Source: Pseudomonas poae | Lineage (GTDB): Bacteria; Pseudomonadota; Gammaproteobacteria; Pseudomonadales; Pseudomonadaceae | DNA length: 64,000 bases | Assembly: GCF_001439785.1 (NCBI RefSeq) | Contig: NZ_JYLI01000017.1 | Span: forward strand, 1-64,000 | Direction: 5' to 3' | Shown: piece after piece, positions 15,274 through 22,052 of the stretch | Layout of the letters: every line of letters begins with the position of its first letter | Position numbering within the stretch: the stretch's first letter is position 1 | The notes under the pieces: model-generated | Databases searched by the model: none | Told to the model about the DNA's origin: nothing | What the model saw: the letters and a program-made list of their open reading frames with translations, nothing else | Program-made: the position numbers and the translations under genes

Positions 15274-17067
15274 TCATACGCCACCGCCTTCACGATCCAT
15301 GATGTCTGGGTCGATCACATAGAGGCGCGCCTGGCCACCGCCAGGGAGTCGGTAGTTTTTGGTTTTACGCTCATTGTCACGGCGTGCGAGGACGTTTGCG
15401 CCCTCCAATGCTTTGATGATGCGAGACAGGCCATATCCGTGCGCGGCCTCGATGAGCGCCGGCTTGTTGAACAGGTACAGGCGGTTGGTGCCCACCAGCT
15501 CCCAGTAACCGGCCCGGTTGAAAACTTTGGTGTCAGGCGTTTGATCGTCGACATCTGAAAAGCGGCTGCTACCGTGGCGGTCGATAAAGTCCAGGATGCC
15601 GGCCAGGATCTGACGGTCTTCGGCGTTGCCGCTGCCAACCCGGCTGAGCCATTCGCCATACAGCAAACGGCAGTCGGCGAGGGCGGTACCCGGCACCCAA
15701 GGCAGCAGGCCATACGCGATTGCCATTTCACCGGCCAGTGCGATCACCGCGAACCGATCAGCTACGCGGCCAGCTTGGGCGTTGTCTTCTACAAAGCTGG
15801 CGCGAACGCCGGCGAAGTCTTCCAGCAGGCCCGTTCGGTCGTCGCTTTCGAGCAGCTTCTCGACAAAGGCTGGCCCAAGGTGGCCATGGTGGGCGCCGAC
15901 GGCTACGGTGAGTTGTCGGTGAAAGTCCGCTCCCTCAAGCCCGTGCAATTCGTCAAAGGCCCGGTGTGTCCGGGTGCCGGCGTTCACGTCGACCATGCGC
16001 AACTCGGCGCCAGCGTGTGCGGCATTGCCGGATATGGCCGCGTGTTCAGAGAGTGAGCGCTCGCCGCTGGAGAGTGTCAGCAGGCGCCAGCTCAATTTGG
16101 CGCGGCCTTCGCGCTCGCGGGTCATGGTGCCTTTGCCCTGGCCGTTGGCGAGGGAATATGCCATTTCCTGTACGCGCTTGGGGTCGGCGCGCTTGATCTC
16201 ATCCAATGGCAGGATGGTGTCATTGCGGCTCGATGCCTCGATCTCCAGGCCGCCCTTGGTCATGTCCCAACTGGCGGCGAACACGCCCGGGTCGCCCCAT
16301 ACCGACGATCCGATCAGCTGCGCCAGTGACTTGCCGCTTGAACTGTCGCCCACCAGATGAACACCACCGCCCAGCACACCCACCAAACTCAGCAACGGGC
16401 CTGCCAGCGAGCAGCCGATCGCCAGCGTCAGTACCGGGTTGCCCGCGCACTTGGCGGCCACCTCTGATTTCCACAGCGCCAGCTCGCCACGCCGGCTGAA
16501 AAGTACCTGAGCCTTGTTGCTGGCCTGGTACCGCACATTGGCGCTGCCGATGGTTCGCCCAGGCAGCACGAACGCGCCCGACTCATGCCAGCCCGGCCGG
16601 CTGGTGGTGGCAAACACTTCTGCAGGATGCTGGTCGAGCAGGTACTCCATGAACGTGCCGCGTTTCTTGAGGGCGATAATGACGCCCATCCCGAACAAGG
16701 CGCGCCTGGCGTCTTCGCCACTGCCGCCGAACACCTCCATGGCGATGATCCATTCCTTGATGCCGCCCTCGGTGACCAGGCGCAGCAATCGCCCTTCGCT
16801 GTCATCGTCGCTGTTGGTGGTGCGGGCTACGACGGTGACGGGGCTGGAGATCCACTCATCAGTGATAGGCCGGTCGCCGGTATCGCCTTCGGCGTCGTCC
16901 TGGTCAGCGCTGGCGCGCTTGAAGCTATGCCAGTAAACGCCCGGGCGCAGCTTGCGGCCCTTCTCATTGACTACCCAATGCTCATACACCGCCCAGCAGG
17001 GGCGATCTGGCGCAATGGTCGCGGCGTCCGGCCGAAGGTTGATCACGTTGGTGTCAGGCTTGGACAT
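15274..17067 (-). CDS. DUF927-type primase-helicase (replication protein of the element)
   Basis: This 597-residue protein is the likely replicative helicase of the island. The ATG at 17067 overlaps the Toprim gene by 14 bases and follows GGAAAC. Residues 1-190 include the DUF927 entry region (WAVYEHWVVNEKGRKLRPGV). The ATPase core has a Walker A-like loop in HLVGDSSSGKSLAQLIGSS and an acidic Walker B in DTILPLDEIKRADPK. The C-terminal 90 residues (VFNRAGYWELVGTNRLYLFN onward) look like a winged helix, which in related proteins binds DNA. The protein is paired with a separate Toprim primase just upstream, splitting the functions that phage P4 alpha joins in one chain. The GTTGCC cluster follows immediately. 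Confidence 0.88.
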   Translation of the reverse strand: MSKPDTNVINLRPDAATIAPDRPCWAVYEHWVVNEKGRKLRPGVYWHSFKRASADQDDAEGDTGDRPITDEWISSPVTVVARTTNSDDDSEGRLLRLVTEGGIKEWIIAMEVFGGSGEDARRALFGMGVIIALKKRGTFMEYLLDQHPAEVFATTSRPGWHESGAFVLPGRTIGSANVRYQASNKAQVLFSRRGELALWKSEVAAKCAGNPVLTLAIGCSLAGPLLSLVGVLGGGVHLVGDSSSGKSLAQLIGSSVWGDPGVFAASWDMTKGGLEIEASSRNDTILPLDEIKRADPKRVQEMAYSLANGQGKGTMTREREGRAKLSWRLLTLSSGERSLSEHAAISGNAAHAGAELRMVDVNAGTRTHRAFDELHGLEGADFHRQLTVAVGAHHGHLGPAFVEKLLESDDRTGLLEDFAGVRASFVEDNAQAGRVADRFAVIALAGEMAIAYGLLPWVPGTALADCRLLYGEWLSRVGSGNAEDRQILAGILDFIDRHGSSRFSDVDDQTPDTKVFNRAGYWELVGTNRLYLFNKPALIEAAHGYGLSRIIKALEGANVLARRDNERKTKNYRLPGGGQARLYVIDPDIMDREGGGV

Positions 17068-17935
17068 GGGCGAGTTTCCAGTTGGCGAGGTCGTTGAAGT
17101 CGGTGAGGTCATCGGGGGCGCCTTCCGGCCATTCAGGGAAAGCCACTTGGCCACCCACGGCCGCCGCCGCTGCGTTTGCCGCTGCTCGCCCCGGGTTGCC
17201 ATCGGTGAGCCGGTCGTCGTCGCCGGCAATGACGATTGGCTGGCCCGGGTAGCGAGCGCGAAGTGCCATCGCCGCCGGGATCAAGTTGCCCGCGTTCATG
17301 GCAGCGGCAACGACATAGCCGCCGTGCTGGTGGAGGCTGGCGGCCGTCGCCCACCCTTCGCAGATGCAAAGCACAGAACCTGGCTCGATGATGCCCAGCG
17401 GCGAATAGGTGCCCTTGATCCGGCCGCCGAACAGGAAGCGCTTGTCACCGTCCGGCCCGATCCTTTGCAGGTTGACCAAGCGGCCATCCAGGTACAGCGG
17501 GATCAGCAGGTCAGCGCCACGCTGGCGCAGGCCGTAGGAGCGAACCGCCTTGGCAACCAAATACGGGTGGTCGGGCGCGGCCCGGCGTGCATTGCGCCAC
17601 CATTGATTAGCCTTCTCGGCGGCCTGCTGCTGGCGCCGGTTTTGCTCGGCTTCGCGCTGACGCCGGGCCTGGTCGACTCGCTCGCGGATTTGAGCCGCTT
17701 CGCGGGCGTCCACTGGCTCGCGACTACACCACGTGCTGGTGCCACCGGTTTTCCAACTGCCGAAAGCGCCGGACGCGATACCGTCAGTAAACAGTGTGTA
17801 CCAGCCATTGAAGGAGCCAGCCTTGTCGCCTGGAACGTGAAACCGGTGAATGGTGCCGTCGGCCAAGGGGAGCCACTCGAGAGGGCCATAGACGGCCTGG
17901 AGCGCATCACGGAATAGGATCGTTGCGTCAGTCAT
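17054..17935 (-). CDS. Toprim-domain primase
   Basis: This 293-residue protein probably makes primers for replication of the element. The C-terminal half is a Toprim domain: glycine/glutamate motif VLCICEGWATAASLH near 190, MNAGNLIPAAMALRARYPG, and the acidic motif IVIAGDDD near 245 that binds metal. A long basic, glutamine-rich helix (RERVDQARRQREAEQNRRQQ) at about 83-105 joins it to an N-terminal domain with WYTLFTDGIASGAFGSW, a pattern common in P4-like and plasmid primases. No zinc-finger cysteines are seen. The start ATGA overlaps the stop of the 75-residue gene upstream, and the 3' end overlaps the helicase gene, so the two are translated together. Confidence 0.88.
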   Translation of the reverse strand: MTDATILFRDALQAVYGPLEWLPLADGTIHRFHVPGDKAGSFNGWYTLFTDGIASGAFGSWKTGGTSTWCSREPVDAREAAQIRERVDQARRQREAEQNRRQQQAAEKANQWWRNARRAAPDHPYLVAKAVRSYGLRQRGADLLIPLYLDGRLVNLQRIGPDGDKRFLFGGRIKGTYSPLGIIEPGSVLCICEGWATAASLHQHGGYVVAAAMNAGNLIPAAMALRARYPGQPIVIAGDDDRLTDGNPGRAAANAAAAAVGGQVAFPEWPEGAPDDLTDFNDLANWKLAHVQA

Positions 17936-18159
17936 GCGGCCCCCTTCGGCGGGGTAAACCGCTTGGCCAAGTTCTCCAGTTTCTGAGTCAGGCGTTCCAG
18001 CTCATCGCAGTGGCGGCCTTGGTCGCCTTCCGAGATGCGCAGCTCTAGGAAGCCGATCAGTGTTTCCACCAGCAGGGCATAGCTGGTGCTGTCGATGTGG
18101 GCGCCCGTGGTGGGCGGTATGCCGCTGCCCTTGCGCTTGATTGGGGTCACACTACCCAT
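17932..18159 (-). CDS. Small operon protein, 75 residues
   Basis: ATG at 18159 lies eight bases inside the gene upstream and the stop overlaps the Toprim start by four bases. The protein begins MGSVTPIKRKGSGIPPTTGA and continues as helices (YALLVETLIGFLELRISEGD and LERLTQKLENLAKRF). It is basic at the start and could bind nucleic acid. No family recognised. Tight coupling to the primase genes suggests an accessory replication role, which is inference. Confidence 0.7.
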   Translation of the reverse strand: MGSVTPIKRKGSGIPPTTGAHIDSTSYALLVETLIGFLELRISEGDQGRHCDELERLTQKLENLAKRFTPPKGAA

Positions 18160-18439
18160 GGCCGACCTCCCGGCGATCAGCGCCAGCAAAGGCCCGGCAA
18201 ACCTGGCCGTTATTCACGCCATGCCAGCGGGTGATGTCGTCGATCCCATCAACGAGACAGGCCGTTACGTGAGCGCCAGCACTACGCATAACTACGCGCC
18301 CGCACTCTGCGTCGGCCTCGCTCAAGAACGGCCCTAGCAAAGCCTTGGGCACCTTCGGGTGGGTGACGAACCAAAGCTCTGTGGCTTTTTTCGGGCAAGC
18401 CGATCCCGTCGACGCAGATGCGCCGTTTTGAATTTTCAT
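18152..18439 (-). CDS. Small operon protein, 95 residues
   Basis: ATG at 18439 follows AAGAGG at a good distance. The sequence MKIQNGASASTGSACPKKAT is low-complexity. A compact alpha/beta stretch follows (ELWFVTHPKVPKALLGPFLS, then AHVTACLVDGIDDITRWHGV). The family is unknown to me. It overlaps the next gene by eight bases and is separated by 106 bp from the gene before it. Confidence 0.65.
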   Translation of the reverse strand: MKIQNGASASTGSACPKKATELWFVTHPKVPKALLGPFLSEADAECGRVVMRSAGAHVTACLVDGIDDITRWHGVNNGQVCRAFAGADRREVGHG

Positions 18440-18545
18440 GCTTAACCTCTTAGGTCAGGGTGTCGGCGCTTCGCGTGAGTACGCGTCGGCTTTGGGCAAA
18501 ATGTGAGGCTGATAAAAAAGATCGAATGTGAACGCATGTGTTGGT

Positions 18546-19055
18546 TCATAGGGCGACCTCGCGGTATTGCTGAGCGCCGCCCAGGTCGTCCGATCCGAAT
18601 AGGGCTTGATTGACGGCCTTCCGGCTTTCCAGCATCAGATCGTGTTCATCGTGCGTGCCGACGCCCGCCGCCGCCCAGTCAGGCAGTTCCTTGCGGCGCC
18701 GCATCTCGTTCAAGTGCGTCCACCACCGGGTAGCGTGCGCGCGCTCGGCAGAAATCACCTCGGCCACTTCGTTGCTGCGCTGGTCCAGCAGGTAGTGGGG
18801 CAATGGCGATGCCTTCTGCGCCTCGGCGTTCGCATCATCCAGCTCGTTTTCCATGCACTCGCACCACTGATAAACCTTGGTGTTCCAGTCGCTTATCTCG
18901 AGGGTGCCCAACTGTGCGAAAGCGTGAGGTGTACTGTCTTCGGGGAAGGTCTCAAGCATCAGCGTGAAGATTGCGCGCACGCTATCGAAGGCGCTGGTCA
19001 CTTCGTACAGATCCTGGACGGCAGTCTCGGCGATTGCCTTGTAGGAGCGGCTCAT
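18546..19055 (-). CDS. Hypothetical operon protein, 169 residues
   Basis: The start ATGA overlaps the stop of the gene before it. The protein (MSRSYKAIAETAVQDLYEVT...) is acidic and predicted helical throughout, with CECMENELDDANAEAQ in the middle and RWWTHLNEMRRRKELPDW later. No signal peptide or membrane helix. I do not recognise it. It follows the same overlap pattern as its neighbours and so belongs to the replication/regulation operon. Confidence 0.7.
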   Translation of the reverse strand: MSRSYKAIAETAVQDLYEVTSAFDSVRAIFTLMLETFPEDSTPHAFAQLGTLEISDWNTKVYQWCECMENELDDANAEAQKASPLPHYLLDQRSNEVAEVISAERAHATRWWTHLNEMRRRKELPDWAAAGVGTHDEHDLMLESRKAVNQALFGSDDLGGAQQYREVAL

Positions 19056-19315
19056 TGATCACCCCCGGCGCCCAGCGCAACACACCCGGACAGCGCGGCG
19101 ACGATTTGCTCGCGGTTGCAGTCGGCGGTGTTGGCGCCGTCAGCGGCTAGGTTCCACGCGACATCTACCAGATTGCGGACGTGCTGACTCGTGCCCTTGT
19201 CTGCCAATGCGGCATAGAGAACGGCCTCAACCTTGCGCAGGGCGATATGGGCGCTTTCGAGATCCTCAAGCGTGTCGTGGGCGATTTCTTGGATGGTGCG
19301 GGCGGGAGTTTTCAT
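19052..19315 (-). CDS. Small operon protein, 87 residues
   Basis: It begins MKTPARTIQEIAHDTLEDLE at an ATGA overlap with the preceding gene and ends with a second 4-base overlap onto the following one. It is helical and acidic, with cysteines in TADCNREQIVAALSGCVALG. Similar short proteins are common in Pseudomonas islands, but no function is known to me. Confidence 0.65.
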   Translation of the reverse strand: MKTPARTIQEIAHDTLEDLESAHIALRKVEAVLYAALADKGTSQHVRNLVDVAWNLAADGANTADCNREQIVAALSGCVALGAGGDQ

Positions 19316-19791
19316 TGCGTCCTCCCGGCCGACTCCAGGGAACGGGCAATGGTCATGTGGTGCGAATAACGCTTGAGGCGGGTTGCGAGGCTGGAGTTTG
19401 CGCGGAGGGCGCTCAGTGCCATGCGGCGGTGAGCAAATGCGCGAATCGCGAACGGATTTAGGGCGTGTTTCATGGGTGTAGCTCCCGAATCATGGGAACC
19501 ACCACGGCCTGCCGCCAAGCAGAGAAGGGTGGCGAGTTGCACAGGATTGGCGGACCGGTGATTCAGGAACCCGGCGCACCCGAGGGTGCTCCTGCACAAC
19601 CCGCCATAAAACGAGAATGCGGACACAAAAAAAGCGCCTGCAATCGTAATGGGGGCGCTGTTGCGCCTGAAATCATTCGACCCGCCAAGGTCGTTGTCAG
19701 CAATGTGACGGGAAGAACCATACCGGCGGGCGTGATTGCTTGCAACAAAAGTTATCGACCGTTTATCGCTGATCATGAGCATAGCTGTCAT
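19312..19791 (-). CDS. Ash/Icd-like ORF of P4-type elements, 159 residues
   Basis: The ATG at 19791 overlaps the stop of the Rha-like gene (ATGA) and the stop overlaps the next ATG in the same way, which favours the full 159-residue reading. A second possible start, ATG at 19473 with GGGAG upstream, would give only 53 residues. The middle part (AGAFFVSAFSFYGGLCRSTL, NHRSANPVQLATLLCL) resembles the Ash/Icd-like proteins found next to immunity functions in P4-like satellites. A terminator-like hairpin lies inside this frame (19633-19659). In P4 the equivalent leader makes a regulatory RNA, so the conserved function here may be RNA as well as protein. That link is inference. Confidence 0.55.
   Translation of the reverse strand: MTAMLMISDKRSITFVASNHARRYGSSRHIADNDLGGSNDFRRNSAPITIAGAFFVSAFSFYGGLCRSTLGCAGFLNHRSANPVQLATLLCLAAGRGGSHDSGATPMKHALNPFAIRAFAHRRMALSALRANSSLATRLKRYSHHMTIARSLESAGRTQ
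19627..19659 (-). terminator. Intrinsic-terminator-like hairpin inside the Ash/Icd-like ORF (possible attenuator)
   Basis: On the minus strand AGCGCC and GGCGCT form a six-pair stem around 15 bases, followed directly by seven T residues. It lies between the Rha-like gene and the rest of the operon, where early termination would switch off the replication genes. Confidence 0.55.
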
Positions 19792-20306
19792 GGGCGGAAG
19801 TCCTCAAAACCGAGCGGCAGCTTCAGTTGCTCCCTCAAATGAGCGACGTGCGCGTATACGCCTGGCTTGTCATAGCGCCAGTGGGCCAGGCGTCGACCAC
19901 TGCTGCTGGCTTCCTTCTTGCGAGCCTCCAGCGTCTGGCAGGCGTGTCCATACCGTGCTTCGCGGAACGCCATGATGAGGCTCGCTTTCAGTTCCACAAC
20001 ACGATCGGTATTGCGGGACAACGACAGCAGGAAGAACGCTTGATCCTCATTGAGCAAGGCGAAGCGCTCTGGCCTACCACCAGCAGTTCCGGCCAAGGGT
20101 TTCTCCGTTTGAAACGGAACAACCCCGAACTCTTCAAACTTCGCCAGGTAGCGCTCGATCAGCGCCATTGGGTTTTTGTGCTTGGTTCCCAGTTGCTTCG
20201 CGAGCTGGCGGCTATCCACGCGAGGTTCGCCCTGGTAATCAGTCACGGCAATGTGAGGATTTCCCGGATCACCCTCACCCATCGGCTCAATGATCTTGGT
20301 CGTCAT
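19788..20306 (-). CDS. Rha-family phage regulatory protein
   Basis: This 172-residue protein has the Rha signature: RVDSRQLAKQLGTKHKNPMA, then FEEFGVVPFQTEK, GGRPERFALLNEDQAFFLLS and LSRNTDRVVELKASLIMAF. Rha proteins are phage and satellite regulators known to interfere with lytic growth in hosts lacking IHF. The last 50 residues are a basic helical tail (CQTLEARKKEASSSGRRLAH). The gene overlaps its neighbours by four bases on both sides. A role in controlling the operon is likely but the target is unknown. Confidence 0.82.
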   Translation of the reverse strand: MTTKIIEPMGEGDPGNPHIAVTDYQGEPRVDSRQLAKQLGTKHKNPMALIERYLAKFEEFGVVPFQTEKPLAGTAGGRPERFALLNEDQAFFLLSLSRNTDRVVELKASLIMAFREARYGHACQTLEARKKEASSSGRRLAHWRYDKPGVYAHVAHLREQLKLPLGFEDFRP

Positions 20307-20602
20307 GAGGCCACCTTCTGCACTGGGCCAACACTTAGGTAGTAGGTCGCAACCTTCTGGTGATCGCGGCCTTGATCATCCTTCAGCGTACCCAGGTGGG
20401 TAACGATGCCGTGCCCCTGCGCACGCAGCTCAGATATTCGCGCACCAGGGCGCAGGATGTTCAGAAACATGATGGCTTGGAAGGTGTTGATCGAACCATG
20501 CAGATGCAGGTAAGCCAAAAGGCGCATGCGCTGGGCACTACCACTGGTGTCGCTAATGCTTTGCGCCGAGCAACTCTTCTCGGAATGCAGGATCTTTTCC
20601 AT
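20303..20602 (-). CDS. Winged-helix-turn-helix regulator, 99 residues
   Basis: The ATG at 20602 has GGGGTGG about eight bases upstream; a GTG at 20617 would destroy that spacing. The sequence SAQRMRLLAYLHLHGSINTF, QAIMFLNILRPGARISELRA is the fold of the helix-turn-helix family often found near the start of phage and island operons. It is the first gene of the overlapping operon and may set its expression. The 170 bp between it and alpA probably carry the operon promoter. Confidence 0.75.
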   Translation of the reverse strand: MEKILHSEKSCSAQSISDTSGSAQRMRLLAYLHLHGSINTFQAIMFLNILRPGARISELRAQGHGIVTHLGTLKDDQGRDHQKVATYYLSVGPVQKVAS

Positions 20603-20774
20603 GTCAGGCCACCCCACTATCAGAGTCAGCTTCGGGATGGACGAATTGATGGCGGCAAACTAAACGACGATTAAGCACCAAAGTGTTTAAGGGTACAGGA
20701 AGGGGTAAAGCCGCTTTTTCAAGACAAAGCGATCCTGTCCCCGCGTCAGCGCAGAGTTGATTGGTCATCATGGG

Positions 20775-20993
20775 TTAAGCCTCCTGACTGAGCAGGAAGG
20801 ATTCCACAGACTCAGGCTCCCAGCGGACTGAACGACCAAAACGGATCGGTTCAGGGAAGCCTGGAGTTTTAGACCAGCGCCACCAAGTGGAACGGCTGAC
20901 CTGATAGCGGGCACAGAGCTGAGCTGCGGTTGCGCGAGTGCCAGGGATCGGCAGGTTGGGTACATCAGTGATGCGGGCGACATTTGATGTCAT
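20775..20993 (-). CDS. AlpA-family excisionase/regulator
   Basis: This 72-residue protein has the MerR-like helix-turn-helix of AlpA proteins: TRATAAQLCARYQVSRSTWW, RWSKTPGFPEPIRFGRSVRW and EPESVESFL. AlpA proteins activate the integrase gene and promote excision of CP4-57-like islands, and P4 Vis also represses the operon. ATG at 20993 follows GAGAAA; the longer frame reaching 21080 has no ribosome site. It lies between the operon and a 1.06 kb regulatory region that ends at the integrase gene. Confidence 0.85.
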   Translation of the reverse strand: MTSNVARITDVPNLPIPGTRATAAQLCARYQVSRSTWWRWSKTPGFPEPIRFGRSVRWEPESVESFLLSQEA

Positions 20994-21153
20994 TGGTGAT
21001 TTCTCAATAAACCGAATTGAAAAACCGAGAGGATCGTCCTGTAGACCACCCGTACCTGTGAACAGGTCAAAAGGTGGCAAGTCATCGGAAAGAGCACCAC
21101 TGCATAAAAAACCAGTAGCGCATTATTCCCTCCGGTACTACAGTCCGCCCGAG

Positions 21154-21171
21154 TTTACCTTTTACGGTAAA
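21154..21171. promoter_or_regulatory. 18-bp operator-like dyad
   Basis: TTTACC and GGTAAA are exact inverted half-sites separated by six bases. It lies about 160 bp upstream of alpA and about 90 bp before the terminator at 21262, so it could regulate alpA or a short plus-strand transcript. Confidence 0.4.
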
Positions 21172-21261
21172 TTCATCGAAGCCCGTCAAAATGCTTCTCC
21201 CTCGGCGTTGCGTGCTGGCCTAGCCGGTATGCAGAGGACGTTAGAGCGTCCTTTTCCGAGC

Positions 21262-21296
21262 AGCCCCTGGAGGTCGAAGACCAGGGGCTTTCTTTT
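21262..21296 (+). terminator. Strong intrinsic terminator
   Basis: AGCCCCTGG and CCAGGGGCT pair perfectly around nine bases and are followed by TTCTTTTG. It faces the plus strand although no plus-strand gene is evident upstream. It may end a small RNA, or shield the integrase side from readthrough. Confidence 0.8.
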
Positions 21297-21459
21297 GTCT
21301 GCAATTCCAACTGTCAGCGATTCTAACAGCAAACTCTAACCAACAATGTTCGATGGCGTTTCATTTGTTGGTAGAAAGCTCTAGGCGTGGTCGCATGGTA
21401 ACGGGGCACCAAAAAAACACCAAACAGTTTTTTGCCGGCTATGTGTGGATTACTTGCAC

Positions 21460-21475
21460 TGTTCCACATGGAACA
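21460..21475. promoter_or_regulatory. parS-like dyad
   Basis: The 16-mer TGTTCCACATGGAACA differs at one central base from TGTTCCACGTGGAACA, the pseudomonad chromosomal parS site bound by ParB as I recall it. It might let host ParB act on the element, or it may be an operator for another dimer. Confidence 0.4.
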
Positions 21476-21491
21476 TTCTCCCAACTACTGC

Positions 21492-21521
21492 CCAACATGT
21501 ACCAACACGTACCAACACGTC
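21492..21521 (+). repeat. Three tandem 10-bp words
   Basis: CCAACATGTA, CCAACACGTA and CCAACACGTC follow each other without gaps. The 10-bp period puts them on one face of the helix. They lie 17 bp from the parS-like dyad. Confidence 0.7.
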
Positions 21522-21710
21522 CGTTTACGTTCGACTATGTATTGGGGAAAGCGCAAAAGATATCACCCTACCGTTTGTCTGACCGCTCGAAACGCCCTAA
21601 GCATGGGGGTCTCAGGGGGGGCGTATGAGGGCCTCAATAGGTTCCAGCAATGATCATGCATAGATTTGACGGTGATATTTTGACGATGATTGCACCAGTG
21701 TTTTGTCGTG

Positions 21711-21815
21711 CGCGCCACGAAACACAAACTAAGTAAAACGTGGCGCGGAAATCGCACCCGCGCTTTGTAATCGCAGTGTCGCGACACAAAACGTGAATTA
21801 AGAAATCGTGTCGCG
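21711..21815. repeat. Two related hairpins with different palindromic words
   Basis: The first has arms CGCGCCACG (21711-21719) and CGTGGCGCG (21739-21747). The second has CGCGACAC (21780-21787) and GTGTCGCG (21808-21815). Both loops are about 20 bases and share an AT-rich core (ACTAAGTAAAA and AATTAAGAAAT). The two units look like diverged copies in which both arms changed together. Confidence 0.7.
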
Positions 21816-22052
21816 ACATATCTCGCCAGCTCAAAATTCCAAACTAACAACGTACCGTATTACTAAACGTTGTTTATTCCCGCTTATTCGCAGTTTCAGC
21901 GTGTTTTAAGCAGAGTTTTCGGAACTGAAAAGTGCTGTAGGCCGCGTACTACGGGGATTCATCAGCGGACTGCGGTGGTGCCCTGCGTGCGACAAGATTG
22001 GGACATGGGGGCGGGGATTTTCTTTTTCAGATTCGGGTCAGCTGCACGACAT

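Larger units (their letters stand above)
20994..22052. other. Gene-free control region between alpA and the integrase gene
   Basis: This 1.06 kb stretch contains, in order, an 18-bp TTTACC/GGTAAA dyad (21154-21171), a strong plus-strand terminator (21262-21296), a parS-like dyad (21460-21475), a triplet of CCAACAYGT words (21492-21521) and two hairpins with matched palindromic words (21711-21815). No convincing protein gene is present. A regulatory, replication or recombination function is likely from the density of signals. Confidence 0.6.

Noticed and set aside
15574-16936. Plus-strand frames opposite the primase-helicase gene
   Set aside because: They are shadows of the GC-rich minus gene and have no recognisable domains.
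20938-21339. A 133-residue plus-strand frame ending past the terminator at 21262-21296
   Set aside because: It runs through the strong terminator and opposes alpA; its start has no ribosome site. A shorter gene or RNA in the second half cannot be excluded.
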